Shown: one piece after another, positions 9,524-20,732 of the stretch
Position numbering within the stretch: position 1 is the stretch's first letter
How the letters are laid out: the number at the start of each line of letters is the position of its first letter
Source: Saccharopolyspora kobensis
GTDB lineage: Bacteria; Actinomycetota; Actinomycetes; Mycobacteriales; Pseudonocardiaceae
NCBI RefSeq assembly: GCF_900108315.1
Contig: NZ_FNVB01000002.1
Location: 620,001 to 684,000 of the forward strand
Direction: 5' to 3'
Length of the DNA: 64,000 nt
Position numbers and translations under genes: made by a program
The notes under the pieces: generated by a model
Database searches by the model: none
What the model was told of the DNA's origin: nothing
Seen by the model: only the letters and a program-made list of their open reading frames with translations

Positions 9524-9560
9524 CCCGCACCGCCGCGCAAAACGAGGTCCTTAGAACCTC
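9524..9560. repeat. Right-end fragment of an intergenic palindromic repeat (copy C)
   Basis: CCCGCACCGC followed by a cGCaaAACGAG..CC..GA.CCTCA pattern matches the right end of the fuller copies at 10891-11045 and 56121-56260. As in the copy at 56 kb, it finishes inside the stop codon of a reverse-strand gene, here the monooxygenase. The left arm is not recognisable. Confidence 0.4.
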
Positions 9561-10656
9561 ATTTCACCGTCTCCGCCTTCTTCTCGTTCTTGGCGGCCAG
9601 CAGGGAGGCGTGCGTCGGCGCCTCCGGGACGTGGCTGGGCCGCAGCGACTCGAATTCCTTGCGCAGCACCGGGACGACCTCCTCGCCGAGCAGGTCCAGC
9701 TGCTCCAGCACGGTCTTCAGCGGCAGCCCGGCGTGGTCCATCAGGAACAGCTGGCGCTGGTAGTCGCCGACGTACTCGCGGAAGCCCAGCGTCCGGTCGA
9801 TGACCTCCTGCGGGCTGCCCACGGTCAGCGGCGTCTGCTCGGTGAACTCCTCCAGCGACGGCCCGCCGCCGTAGACCGGCGCGTGGTCGAAGTACGGCCG
9901 GAACTCGCGCACCGCGTCCTGGGAGTTCTTGCGCATGAACACCTGACCGCCGAGGCCGACGATCGCCTGGTCCGCCGAGCCGTGCCCGTAGTGCTCGAAG
10001 CGCCGCCGGTACAGCTCGACCATCCGCTGGGTGTGCTGCGCGGGCCAGAAGATGTTGTTGTGGAAGAAGCCGTCGCCGTAGTAGGCGGCCTGCTCGGCGA
10101 TCTCCGGGCTGCGGATGGAGCCGTGCCAGACGAACGGCGGGACGTCGTCCAGCGGACGCGGCGTGGAGGTGAAGCCCTGCAGCGGGGTGCGGAACTTGCC
10201 CTCCCAGTCCACCACGTCCTCGCGCCACAACCGGTGCAGCAGGTGGTAGTTCTCGATCGCCAGCGGGATGCCCTGGCGGATGTCCTGGCCGAACCACGGG
10301 TACACCGGCCCGGTGTTGCCGCGCCCCATCATCAGGTCCACCCGGCCGCCCGCCAGGTGCTGCAGCATGGCGAAGTCCTCGGCGATCTTCACCGGGTCGT
10401 TGGTGGTGATCAGCGTGGTCGAGGTGGACAGGATCAGCCGCTCGGTGCGGGCCGCCACGTAGCCGAGCATGGTGGTCGGCGAGGACGGCACGAAGGGCGG
10501 GTTGTGGTGCTCGCCGGTGGCGAAGACGTCCAGCCCCACCTCTTCGGCCTTCAGCGCGATCCGGACCATGGCCTTGATCCGCTCGGCCTCGGTGGGCGTG
10601 CGGCCGGTGGTCGGGTCCGCGGTGACGTCACCGACCGAGAAGATTCCGAACTGCAT
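9559..10656 (-). CDS. Luciferase-like flavin-dependent monooxygenase, CE1758 family
   Basis: A 365-residue bacterial-luciferase-fold monooxygenase using reduced FMN and oxygen. It begins MQFGIFSVGDVTADPTTGRT, then shows FATGEHHNPPFVPSSPT, the SSP-type turn, and RVDLMMGRGNTGPVYPWFG at the phosphate-binding site. An immediately downstream FMN reductase supports a two-component oxygenase. These duos are widespread in actinomycetes but I know of no settled substrate; oxidative desulfurisation or a similar scavenging reaction is only a guess. The stop codon is shared with the end of repeat copy C. Confidence 0.9.
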   Translation of the reverse strand: MQFGIFSVGDVTADPTTGRTPTEAERIKAMVRIALKAEEVGLDVFATGEHHNPPFVPSSPTTMLGYVAARTERLILSTSTTLITTNDPVKIAEDFAMLQHLAGGRVDLMMGRGNTGPVYPWFGQDIRQGIPLAIENYHLLHRLWREDVVDWEGKFRTPLQGFTSTPRPLDDVPPFVWHGSIRSPEIAEQAAYYGDGFFHNNIFWPAQHTQRMVELYRRRFEHYGHGSADQAIVGLGGQVFMRKNSQDAVREFRPYFDHAPVYGGGPSLEEFTEQTPLTVGSPQEVIDRTLGFREYVGDYQRQLFLMDHAGLPLKTVLEQLDLLGEEVVPVLRKEFESLRPSHVPEAPTHASLLAAKNEKKAETVK

Positions 10657-10890
10657 GTCAGCTCCCTCGCTGGCCAGATCCCGCCCTCTTTAGTACGAGA
10701 TTCAACTACTTCCGGGAACGATTCTTCCCTACGAGCTATTCCCCGCGCCAGCCCGCCCCGGCAGGACGCACGTCACAGCAGGTGCCCGACACGCCCGGGC
10801 ATGTCAGCACCGGTGGAACGGGGAACAGCCACACCTCCTGAGTACGATCGAATTCGTCTTCGAAGCTGCGCAGCCGCTTGGCCCGCTCTC
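10657..10890. other. Intergenic region between the monooxygenase and recQ, left part
   Basis: No convincing gene. Short open frames occur on both strands but lack GC-rich third positions and ribosome binding sites. It must hold the promoter of the reverse-strand monooxygenase (relatively AT-rich around 10690-10740) and probably the recQ promoter. Confidence 0.5.
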
Positions 10891-11045
10891 GGCGCTTGCA
10901 CCGCCGCGGGTTCACAGCGGTCGCCTGGCGAGGACAGCCCGAGCTCCGCGCATCGGGCATTCATGAGTCCGGGATCCCGGAGTCCAGGCGGGCGCTGAGG
11001 TTCCGCTGCCCGCACCGCCACGCAAGGCGACCCCAGGAGGACCTC
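10891..11045. repeat. Intergenic palindromic repeat, copy A
   Basis: The left block 10891-10940 matches 56121-56170 at 42 of 50 positions by eye, and the right block 10983-11045 matches 56199-56260 with one gap; the centres differ. Within each copy the blocks carry an inverted repeat: here cACAGCGgTCGCCTG against CAGGCGgGCGCTGAG. The element ends 4 bp before the recQ start and contributes its AGGAGG ribosome binding site. Confidence 0.65.
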
Positions 11046-11049
11046 TAAG

Positions 11050-12897
11050 ATGCGCGCCGTGGCTTCCCCCGATCTCTTGACCGATGCTCACCAGGTTCTC
11101 CAGCGGGTGTTCGGCTACGACTCCTTCCGCGGCTCGCAGCAGGAGATCGTCGAGCAGGTCATCGGCGGCGGGGACGCCCTGGTGCTGATGCCCACCGGTG
11201 GCGGCAAGTCGCTGTGCTACCAGATCCCGGCGCTGGTGCGGCCGGGTGTCGGGGTCGTGGTCTCGCCGCTGATCGCGCTGATGCAGGACCAGGTGGACGC
11301 GCTCAACGAGCTCGGCGTGAAGGCCGGGTTCCTCAACTCCACCCAGACCTACGAGCAGCGCCGCCGCACCGAGCAGGCGTTCGCCTCCGGCGAGCTCGAC
11401 CTGCTCTACCTCGCGCCGGAGCGGCTGAACCTGGACTCGACGCTGGAGCTGCTCGGCCGCGGCGAGGTCTCGCTGTTCGCCATCGACGAGGCGCACTGCG
11501 TGGCGCAGTGGGGCCACGACTTCCGGCCCGACTACCTGAACCTGTCGGTGCTGCACGAGCGCTGGCCGGAGGTGCCGCGCATCGCGCTGACCGCCACCGC
11601 CACCCCGGCGACCCGCCAGGAGATCGCCACCCGGCTGGAGCTGACCGAGGCCCGGCACTTCGTCTCCGACTTCGACCGGCCCAACATCCAGTACCGCATC
11701 GTGCCGAAGAACGACCCGCGCAAGCAGCTGCTGCAGTTCCTGCGCAGCGAGCACGCCGGGGACGCCGGCATCGTCTACCGGCTCTCCCGCGCCGAGGTGG
11801 AGCGGACCGCGGAGTTCCTGGTCGCCAACGGCATCGAAGCGCTGCCCTACCACGCCGGGCTGGACAAGGAGGTCCGCGCGCGGCACCAGGCCCGGTTCCT
11901 GCGCGAGGAAGGCCTGGTGATGGTGGCGACCATCGCCTTCGGGATGGGCATCGACAAGCCCGACGTGCGCTTCGTCGCGCACCTCGACCTGCCCAAGTCC
12001 GTCGAGGGCTACTACCAGGAGACCGGTCGCGCCGGCCGCGACGGGCTGCCCTCCACCGCCTGGATGGCCTACGGCCTGCAGGACGTGGTGCAGCAGCGCA
12101 AGCTGATCGACCTCTCCGACGGCGGCGAGGCCCACCGCCGCACGCTGTCCCGGCACCTGGACTCGATGCTGGCGCTGTGCGAGACGGTGAGCTGCCGCCG
12201 CACCCAGCTGCTCGCCTACTTCGGCCAGGACACCCCGGTGACCTGCCAGAACTGCGACACCTGCCTGAGCCCGCCGGAGTCCTGGGACGGCACGGTCGCC
12301 GCGCAGAAGCTGCTGTCGACCGTGGTCCGCCTCGACCGCGAGCGCAACCAGCGGTTCGGCGCCGGGCAGGTCATCGACATCCTGCGCGGCAAGAAGACGC
12401 CGAAGATCGAGCAGTTCCGGCACGATTCGCTGAGCGTGTTCGGCGTCGGCGCCGATCTCAGCGACAACGAGTGGCGCAGCGTGATCCGGCAGCTGCTCGC
12501 CCAGCGCCTGCTCTCCGTCGAGGGCGATTACGGCACGCTGGTGCTCACCGAATCCAGCGGTGAGGTGCTGCGCCGGGAAGATCCGCGCCAGGTCCTGCTG
12601 CGCACCGAGCCCAAGCGCGTCGCGTCCGCGCCCAAGGCCAAGACCGCCAAGGCCGGGGCGCAGGAGATGCCCGCCGAGGCCGAGCCGGTCTTCCAGAAGC
12701 TGCGCGCCTGGCGGCTGGCCACCGCGCGCGAGGAGGGCAAGGCGCCGTTCATCATCTTCCACGACTCGACGCTGCGGCAGATCGCCGCGGCCCAGCCCAC
12801 CACCCTGGAGGAGCTCGGCGGCATCAGCGGAATCGGCGAGCAGAAGCTCAACAAGTACGGCCAAGCGGTGCTCGAAGCCCTCGCCGCGGAGGAGTGA
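11050..12897 (+). CDS. recQ: ATP-dependent DNA helicase RecQ
   Basis: A 615-residue 3'-5' superfamily 2 helicase for recombination and fork repair. Walker A is [12 protein letters not shown] (residues 47-58), the DEAH box is at 146-149, and the helicase C-terminal core has [15 protein letters not shown] and [12 protein letters not shown]. The zinc-binding RQC region has [11 protein letters not shown] and CQNCDTC, followed by a winged helix. An HRDC domain closes the protein ([20 protein letters not shown] to [11 protein letters not shown]), so the full RecQ-RQC-HRDC architecture is present at the usual length. AGGAGG lies 9 bases before the ATG. No operon partner is apparent. Confidence 0.97.
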   Translation: MRAVASPDLLTDAHQVLQRVFGYDSFRGSQQEIVEQVIGGGDALVLMPTGGGKSLCYQIPALVRPGVGVVVSPLIALMQDQVDALNELGVKAGFLNSTQTYEQRRRTEQAFASGELDLLYLAPERLNLDSTLELLGRGEVSLFAIDEAHCVAQWGHDFRPDYLNLSVLHERWPEVPRIALTATATPATRQEIATRLELTEARHFVSDFDRPNIQYRIVPKNDPRKQLLQFLRSEHAGDAGIVYRLSRAEVERTAEFLVANGIEALPYHAGLDKEVRARHQARFLREEGLVMVATIAFGMGIDKPDVRFVAHLDLPKSVEGYYQETGRAGRDGLPSTAWMAYGLQDVVQQRKLIDLSDGGEAHRRTLSRHLDSMLALCETVSCRRTQLLAYFGQDTPVTCQNCDTCLSPPESWDGTVAAQKLLSTVVRLDRERNQRFGAGQVIDILRGKKTPKIEQFRHDSLSVFGVGADLSDNEWRSVIRQLLAQRLLSVEGDYGTLVLTESSGEVLRREDPRQVLLRTEPKRVASAPKAKTAKAGAQEMPAEAEPVFQKLRAWRLATAREEGKAPFIIFHDSTLRQIAAAQPTTLEELGGISGIGEQKLNKYGQAVLEALAAEE

Positions 12898-12939
12898 TCG
12901 CGGGGCAGGCGCTGGCGCCGGAGTTCCGCGAAAAGTGAC

Positions 12940-12966
12940 TTGTGACACGGTGATCGCCGTTATGCT
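12940..12966 (+). promoter_or_regulatory. Possible promoter for the membrane protein gene at 13003
   Basis: TTGTGA (12940-12945) and TATGCT (12961-12966) are spaced 15 bp apart, about 37 bp before the start codon. The spacing is slightly short for a vegetative sigma-70-type promoter. Confidence 0.35.
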
Positions 12967-13002
12967 GCGCGGGAGAACACGCGCGCCGCTGATGGGGAAC
13001 GG

Positions 13003-14049
13003 GTGATGCCTGAACCGGCCGAGTCACTGCGCCGAACCGCCGACAATGCCGAATCACCGGAGAACTCGGTCGAAGAGGTTGTGGTCAACGGTCGCCCGAT
13101 GGTCATCGTGCGCAAGAACAACATGGTGACCGTCCAACCGAAACACGCACCCGCCGCACCCGCTCCACCCCGTTGGCGCAGCAGGGTCGTGCTGCGCCGC
13201 ATCGCCGCCGTCGTACTGCCGTGGTTCGCCGCCAGGTCCCTGTTCAAGCCCAAGGTCGGCGCACTCCGCAAGGACCGGATGCTGGACCGGCTCTCGTTCT
13301 GGCGAGCGGCTCTCGGCCTGGCCGTGATCGCGCTCGCGACCTTCCCCTACCCGAGGTACTGGTCGGAGATCCCCTTCAACACGTATCTCAAGGCGACCAA
13401 GACCGGGGGGTACGCGCTGCTCCTGCTTCCGCCGGCGTTTCTCGTGATGCTCATCGTGACCCGCTCCGGCCACCGGGTGCGACTCATGCGCGGCGCGCTG
13501 CGAACCCTGGGGTACGCCGTACTCGCGCTGGCGGCCTTCTACCTGCCCATCGTGTGGTTCCTCCGCGACGATCTCTCCCGTCTCTTCGTCGACGGCACTC
13601 ACGAGTTCAATCCCCTGCCGTCGTTCCTCTCCGGCCGGCTCGGCGCCGCAGAGGTGCTCTTCGTCGTGTTCCTCGTGGTCTTCCTGGGGCCCTGGTACCT
13701 GGGCTTCTGGTACTGCACGATCTACTGGGCGGCGCGGACCGGCTTCTGGATCGGTGCGCTCCACCCGCTGCTCACACCGATCGCGACCACATCCGTCATG
13801 CTTCTGATCACCACCAAGGAGATCATCAAGCCCGAGACCAACGACGTGCCGCACCCGCTGTGGCTCGCGTTGACCCTCTGCGGGGCGGCGTCATCCCTGC
13901 TGCTGGCCGTCTTCGAGTACCAGCACCTCCGGTCGACCGGTCATCGCTTCCGCAGCGGGCCGGAGCCGATGACCACGGACGAGACCGAGGCCGACGCCCT
14001 CACGGGGCCAGTTGTTCCAGGACGAGGACCTGAGCCTCACCCACGATGA
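13003..14049 (+). CDS. Uncharacterised multi-pass membrane protein
   Basis: I do not recognise the family. The 348-residue product has a cytosolic N-terminal stretch with a short beta-rich segment (EEVVVNGRPMVIVRKNN, residues 24-40) and then about six hydrophobic segments near 99-117, 136-153, 169-187, 216-241, 247-271 and 286-305, ending in an acidic, proline-rich tail. GTG at 13003 and ATG at 13006 are both possible starts after GGGGAACG. The 3' end runs 50 bp into the convergent DUF445 gene, so the two transcripts are antisense at their ends. Codon bias supports translation. Function unknown. Confidence 0.7.
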   Translation: MMPEPAESLRRTADNAESPENSVEEVVVNGRPMVIVRKNNMVTVQPKHAPAAPAPPRWRSRVVLRRIAAVVLPWFAARSLFKPKVGALRKDRMLDRLSFWRAALGLAVIALATFPYPRYWSEIPFNTYLKATKTGGYALLLLPPAFLVMLIVTRSGHRVRLMRGALRTLGYAVLALAAFYLPIVWFLRDDLSRLFVDGTHEFNPLPSFLSGRLGAAEVLFVVFLVVFLGPWYLGFWYCTIYWAARTGFWIGALHPLLTPIATTSVMLLITTKEIIKPETNDVPHPLWLALTLCGAASSLLLAVFEYQHLRSTGHRFRSGPEPMTTDETEADALTGPVVPGRGPEPHPR

Positions 14050-15235
14050 AGCCGAGGGCTGCGCCGGTGGCGATGAGGGTGCGCTCCTCTTCGCGGAACG
14101 CCGGGCGCAGGAGTTCCTCGAACTCCTCGGCGTCGAGCTCCTTCATCTTGCCGACCAGGGTGTTGCGGATGTCCATCGCGTCGGCCGCGTAGTCCTCCAC
14201 GTAGCCCATCGTCTGCGGCAGCTTGGCCATCAGCAGCTCCGAGATCCGCTGCTTGAGGTCCTGGTAGCGGCGACCACCGATGGCCAGCACCAGCAGCGGC
14301 TTGGCGATGCTCGCCCGGCGGCTGAGCTCGTCGTCGACCTGCCGCTGCACCAGGACCATCACCTTGTCCGACATCGGGCCGCGCAACACCGCTTCGATGA
14401 CGTTGCGCGGGGTGATGATCTCCGCGGCGATCAGCTCGCAGTAGGCCTCGGCGACCTCGTCGCGGCGCTTGTGGAACAGGCCCTGCCACTCGAACAGCCC
14501 CAGGTAGCGCTTCGGCCGCCGCGGGTGGAAGATCATCTTGAGCGCGAGCCAGTCGGTGAACCAGCCGGTGAACAGGCCGAACAGCGGCATGATGAGCGGC
14601 ACCTTGAACACCACCCAGGCCGACATCTGCACCACGCCGATCAGCGCGCCGAACACCGCACCCGAGCGGCGGATGAACTGGAACTCCTTGCCGCCGGCCT
14701 CCAGGAAGATCCGGTTCAGCAGCTCCTTGTCCCGGACCAGGCTGGTGACCACCATGTCCTTGAGGTCGAAGACGTTGTCCACATCGGACTTGATCTCGGC
14801 CAGCACCTCGGCGAGCAACCGCGGCGCGTCGGCCTGCACCCGGCTGATCACCGCCCGCTGCACGCTGCGCGGCAACGACTCCCACAACCCCGGCTGGTAG
14901 GCCGAGGCGACCTCCCGGACGATCTCCTCGATGGTCTGCCGCAACGGCTCGGAGACCTCGGCGACGATGCGCTCGGGATCCAGCCGGTCCAGCACCTCCT
15001 GCGGTCTGATCAGCTGCTGGGTCAGCGTGTCGCAGGCGACCCCGGCCATCTTCGCGGCGTGCTTGGGCACGATGCCCTGCCAGCCCAGGAACGGCCTGAT
15101 GCCCTTGAACTCCACCGGCCCGAACATCATCCGGATGGCGATCACCTTGGTGACGTAGCCGATGAGCGCCGCCACCACCGGGATCGACAGGTAGATCGGC
15201 CAGTGCTCGGCGAAGTCCTGGACGATCGCGTTCAT
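14000..15235 (-). CDS. DUF445-family membrane protein (YheB-like)
   Basis: A 411-residue DUF445 protein. The N-terminal membrane helix is YLSIPVVAALIGYVTKVIAI, followed by the family hallmark GPVEFKGIRPFLGWQGIVP. A second membrane hairpin (GALIGVVQMSAWVVFKVPLI, then GLFTGWFTDWLALKMIFHP) repeats the motif as RYLGLFEWQGLF. The repeated 'GWQG-P' segments and charged helices are typical. Its ATG overlaps the upstream stop as ATGA, so translation is probably coupled to the DUF4393-like gene. The 3' end overlaps the convergent membrane-protein gene by 50 bp. Biological function of DUF445 is unknown. Confidence 0.88.
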   Translation of the reverse strand: MNAIVQDFAEHWPIYLSIPVVAALIGYVTKVIAIRMMFGPVEFKGIRPFLGWQGIVPKHAAKMAGVACDTLTQQLIRPQEVLDRLDPERIVAEVSEPLRQTIEEIVREVASAYQPGLWESLPRSVQRAVISRVQADAPRLLAEVLAEIKSDVDNVFDLKDMVVTSLVRDKELLNRIFLEAGGKEFQFIRRSGAVFGALIGVVQMSAWVVFKVPLIMPLFGLFTGWFTDWLALKMIFHPRRPKRYLGLFEWQGLFHKRRDEVAEAYCELIAAEIITPRNVIEAVLRGPMSDKVMVLVQRQVDDELSRRASIAKPLLVLAIGGRRYQDLKQRISELLMAKLPQTMGYVEDYAADAMDIRNTLVGKMKELDAEEFEELLRPAFREEERTLIATGAALGFIVGEAQVLVLEQLAP

Positions 15236-15978
15236 CCGACTTCCCCCGGGCCCGCGCACCGCCGCCAGAACCTGGCTCCCAGCGCCGATATCCGCACGCT
15301 GCGGCGCACCGGCTTGGCCGCCTTCGACGACCGCAGCGCCTCGCGCACCCGGGAATCGGTCTGCAGCAGCTCGTACTGGTCGTCCAGGCCCGGCAGCGCC
15401 GGACCCATCTCGACCAGGCCGAACGCGTGCAGGCGGGTCAGGTAGTGCGGCACCTCCTCGGTCAGCGAGACGCCCACCGCGCGCCCCACCGTCGAACCGT
15501 TGCGCAGCAGGAACCGGGCGGTTCCGCCCACCACGCCGCGTTCGGCCACGTGCAGCACCGGGTACGCCGAGCCGTCGCCGAGCCCGGCCAGGATGCGGGC
15601 CTCGTCCGGGGTGAGGAGCCGGAGGATGCCGGAGTAGAGGTCTTCGGCGGCTTCTTCGCGGCCGGTCATGGCCGAGCGGTGCAGCAGCTCGGCCATCCGC
15701 TCGCGCAGGTCGGGCGGTTTCGGCGTCTCCTCGGCCGGTTCCACCTCGTCGTCGGCGGTCCCCGCGGGGCTGGACTCCACGTCGTCGAGCCACTGGCGCA
15801 CTCCGGTGGCCACCACCCGCTCCACCGTCCGGAACCCGCGCTCGGCCTCGACTCCGCCGGGCAGCTGCTTGATCAGGCCGAAACCGACGCGCGCCGCACC
15901 CCAACCGGTTCTCGCGGCCCAGCCGACCAGCTCACCCAGCGCTTCGGACTGCGACCCGCCCGCCCGATCACCGTCCAC
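15232..15978 (-). CDS. DUF4393 / Abi-alpha-like protein
   Basis: A 248-residue predicted cytosolic protein. The central block, RERMAELLHRSAMTGREEAA followed by LRLLTPDEARILAGLGDG, and a C-terminal winged-helix-like section (YLTRLHAFGLVEMGP) resemble DUF4393, whose founding members are called Abi-alpha from phage abortive infection. Start is GTG at 15978, with GGAGGGG 7-8 bases upstream; the longer frame beyond it is not homologous. The stop overlaps the DUF445 start, so the two are coupled. Family assignment is from remembered motifs. A defence role is possible but unproven; actinomycete copies are often fixed chromosomal genes. Confidence 0.7.
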   Translation of the reverse strand: MDGDRAGGSQSEALGELVGWAARTGWGAARVGFGLIKQLPGGVEAERGFRTVERVVATGVRQWLDDVESSPAGTADDEVEPAEETPKPPDLRERMAELLHRSAMTGREEAAEDLYSGILRLLTPDEARILAGLGDGSAYPVLHVAERGVVGGTARFLLRNGSTVGRAVGVSLTEEVPHYLTRLHAFGLVEMGPALPGLDDQYELLQTDSRVREALRSSKAAKPVRRSVRISALGARFWRRCAGPGEVG

Positions 15979-16084
15979 CCCGCACCCCTCCGCTCCGCAC
16001 CGCTCGAACACCGGGTCGACCCGGCGCCGGGTGCCCGGAGCATAACCACGGCAGCCCGGCGAAAGCGAGCATCGGCGGAGGCGG

Positions 16085-16579
16085 TCAGAAGGCGAAGCCG
16101 CCCGGTTTTCCGTTGCGGTCGGCCAGCAGTCCGGCGAGGGTCGCGATGGCGATCTCGGGCGGCGTCCGGGAGCCGATGTTGAGTCCGATCGGGCGGTGCA
16201 CCCGCGCGATCTCGGACTCCGGGACGCCGAGTTCCCGCAGCGCCGCGACGTGCGGCCCGGCGTGGCGCGGGTTGCCCATGACCCCGACCCAGCGGACATC
16301 GCGCTTGAGCACGTCCCGCAACACTGCGCCGAGCTCCGCGCGGTGGTGGTCGGTCACCACGACGTCGGCGTCGGACCCGAGCTCCGGCACCTCGGCCAGC
16401 GCGCCGTCCGCGGCCCGCTCGGGGTCCGGATCGACCAGCAACGTCCGGAAGCCGAGGTCCCGGCCGTACCGCAGCAGGTGCTCGGCCACCGGCGAGGCGA
16501 ACACCGCGACCAACGCGCGGCTGCCCCCGTCCACCGGCACCTCGCCGTGCGCCACCGCGCACGCAGCATCTTCGGTCAT
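16085..16579 (-). CDS. XdhC/CoxI-like protein, Rossmann domain only
   Basis: A 164-residue protein matching the C-terminal Rossmann domain of XdhC, which inserts sulfurated molybdenum cofactor into xanthine dehydrogenase-type enzymes. Motifs include ALVAVFASPVAEHLLRYGRD, VVVTDHHRAELGAVL, WVGVMGNPRHA and HRPIGLNIGSRTPPEIAIA, the last being the strongest family signature. The N-terminal XdhC_CoxI domain found in full-length members (usually 250-380 residues) is absent, so this is a short form. A molybdenum hydroxylase large subunit lies 7 kb away, a possible but unlinked client. Start ATG 16579 is the only good candidate before the homologous region. Confidence 0.82.
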   Translation of the reverse strand: MTEDAACAVAHGEVPVDGGSRALVAVFASPVAEHLLRYGRDLGFRTLLVDPDPERAADGALAEVPELGSDADVVVTDHHRAELGAVLRDVLKRDVRWVGVMGNPRHAGPHVAALRELGVPESEIARVHRPIGLNIGSRTPPEIAIATLAGLLADRNGKPGGFAF

Positions 16580-16637
16580 GGACCGAGGATGCCAGCCGCG
16601 GCCGGCCGGAACCACCCCCAGTGCTCCACTGTGGACG

Positions 16638-17264
16638 TCAGAGCCGGGTGGCGCGGGCCAGCCAGGCGGCGACGTCCACCAATGACCCGTCGGCAACGCC
16701 CAGCCCGTCGGCGTGCTCGCCGCGCGCGACACCCCGGTAGCGGCGCTCCTGGATCTCCTCCAGCCGCCAGCCCGGCACGTCGAACGCTTCGCGGATCACC
16801 GACGCCGGGAGGCGCGGACCGAAGCCGGGCTCGGTGTCCGACAGGGCGAGCACGTGCACGGTCGCACCCGGCCGGCACACCCCGTGCAGGCTGCGCACGT
16901 ACTTCGCCCGGTCCTCCGGCCCGAAGACGTGGAACAGCGCGCTGTCCACCACCGTGTCGTACGGGCCGCCTTCCAGCGCCAGCGCATCGGCCACCTCGAA
17001 CCGGGCCTCGACCTTCCGCTCGGCGGCGTTGGCCCGCGCCCGCTCGACGGCCGGGCGGGAGAAGTCCACGCCCAGCACGTCGTAGCCCAGCCCGGCCAGC
17101 AGGATCGTGTGCTCACCGGCGCCGCAGCCCGGGTCCAGCACCTTCCCGCCGATGCCGCCGGCCCGTTCCAGCTCGACGACGGCAGGCTGCGGCTCGCCGA
17201 TCACCCACGGAGCCGTGCCCTCCTCGTACGCGGCGTCGAACGCCGAACGCTCAACCGAAGTCAT
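16638..17264 (-). CDS. Class I SAM-dependent methyltransferase
   Basis: A 208-residue Rossmann-fold methyltransferase. The SAM-binding loop is VLDPGCGAGEHTILLAGLGY (motif I), with VDFSRPAVERAR and a VADALALEGGPYDTVVDS acidic loop following, and VCRPGATVHVLALSDTEPG as the post-core strand. The small size and the APWVIGEPQP opening resemble thiopurine- or tellurite-type methyltransferases, but the substrate cannot be assigned. ATG at 17264 has GGAGAGG directly upstream, better placed than the in-frame ATG at 17294. It is co-directional with the XdhC-like gene, 58 bp apart, and divergent from the Clp gene. Confidence 0.85.
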   Translation of the reverse strand: MTSVERSAFDAAYEEGTAPWVIGEPQPAVVELERAGGIGGKVLDPGCGAGEHTILLAGLGYDVLGVDFSRPAVERARANAAERKVEARFEVADALALEGGPYDTVVDSALFHVFGPEDRAKYVRSLHGVCRPGATVHVLALSDTEPGFGPRLPASVIREAFDVPGWRLEEIQERRYRGVARGEHADGLGVADGSLVDVAAWLARATRL

Positions 17265-17408
17265 GTCCGTCCTCTCCACGAAGCTGCTGGTCACAATCTG
17301 CTACTTCGACCTCGCTCGAAGTCAACACCCCGCTCCACCGACGGCACGCCGGAGTGACACGCGCCACTCGTGTGGCTGCTGGGAATTACCCGGGGCGGAC
17401 TGACGTTG

Positions 17409-17429
17409 GTTGATAACAGCAGACTCAAG
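17409..17429. promoter_or_regulatory. Candidate HspR operator (HAIR element), degenerate left half
   Basis: The right half ACTCAAG (17423-17429) matches the HAIR consensus exactly. Seven bases to its left is GTTGATA, which keeps TTGA of the expected CTTGAGT (4 of 7). The site is 46 bp before the Clp ATPase start. HspR controls clpB and dnaK in Streptomyces and mycobacteria through CTTGAGT-N7-ACTCAAG. Confidence 0.45.
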
Positions 17430-17474
17430 TAGATGGCGGCGGAAGCCAGCAACACCGTCGCGAGGAGGTTTGGC

Positions 17475-19958
<2,484 letters not shown>

Positions 19959-19961
19959 CAG

Positions 19962-20010
19962 CGCGCGAGAACGGGGCGGGTGCATCGCGCACCCGCCCCG
20001 TTCTCGCGCG
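19962..20010. terminator. Strong bidirectional terminator between clpC-like and arsC-like genes
   Basis: A perfect 22-bp inverted repeat (19962-19983 with 19989-20010) around a 5-base loop lies 3 bp after the Clp gene stop and 8 bp before the stop of the convergent gene. It should serve both strands. Confidence 0.9.
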
Positions 20011-20018
20011 TCCAGGGC

Positions 20019-20378
20019 TCAGCCGGGCAGAACCGACCGGACCGCCTCGGGCGTGCGCGCGACCACCGCGGTCCCGTCGTCGGCGGTGATGATCGGGCGC
20101 TGGATGAGCTTCGGGTGCTGCACCATCGCCTCGATCCACCGCTCCCTGTTCGCCGGATCCTTCGGCCAGTCCTTCAGCCCGAGTTCCTCGGCCACCGGCT
20201 CGGCCGTGCGGGCGACGTCCCAGGGCTCCAGCCCGAGCCGGTCGAGCACCTCGCCCAGCTCCGCCGCCGTGGGCGGCTCCTCCAGGTAGCGGCGGACCGT
20301 GTACTCCGCCCCGGCCTCGTCCAGCAACGACACGGCCGACCGGCACTTCGAGCACGCCGGGTTGACCCAGATCTCCAT
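20019..20378 (-). CDS. ArsC/Spx-family thioredoxin-fold reductase (arsenate reductase-like)
   Basis: A 119-residue thioredoxin-fold protein of the ArsC/YffB/Spx family. The N-terminal redox site is MEIWVNPACSKCRSAVSLLD, with a CxxC in place of the single Cys of classical glutaredoxin-dependent ArsC. A PKDPANRERWIEAMVQHPKL region and the LIQRPIITADDGTAVVAR strand with the conserved RPI follow. Arsenate reduction is the usual label, but many single-copy chromosomal members have other or unknown redox roles and no ars genes are near. GGGGAG sits 5 bases before the ATG. It ends at the shared terminator. Confidence 0.87.
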   Translation of the reverse strand: MEIWVNPACSKCRSAVSLLDEAGAEYTVRRYLEEPPTAAELGEVLDRLGLEPWDVARTAEPVAEELGLKDWPKDPANRERWIEAMVQHPKLIQRPIITADDGTAVVARTPEAVRSVLPG

Positions 20379-20732
20379 TCCCACTCCCCACCTGCGCCAG
20401 GACCGACGCACCGATCCTGCCAGCCGCGTCGCACGCCGAGATCGACGGCCGCCGCTCCCCGAGACGGCTCGGCCAGTGCTGCACCGCTGCGTCGGGGCCG
20501 GTACGGTCGGGGGCCACGATCGTCCGCACCATGGCAGCTGCTCACCAAGGCGGATGGCCCTCGGGGGTTCTTCACCTCCACGGAGCAGTGCAGATCCGGT
20601 TCCGGTGGCCACCGCCGTCCAGGCGCCGCGAGTTCCCGCGACCGCAGGTGCCCGCGGGCCGATGGGCCCTTCACAGCTGCCACGATCGTTGCAATACTTG
20701 TTCAAGGAGGCGGATCTTCCGTGGAGGTGGCC
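20379..20732. other. Intergenic region between the arsC-like and DUF3040 genes
   Basis: 354 bp without a convincing gene. It carries the divergent promoters. A relatively AT-rich stretch, TTGCAATACTTG near 20694-20705, is the best candidate for a -10 region of the forward gene. No strong palindrome noticed. Confidence 0.4.
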
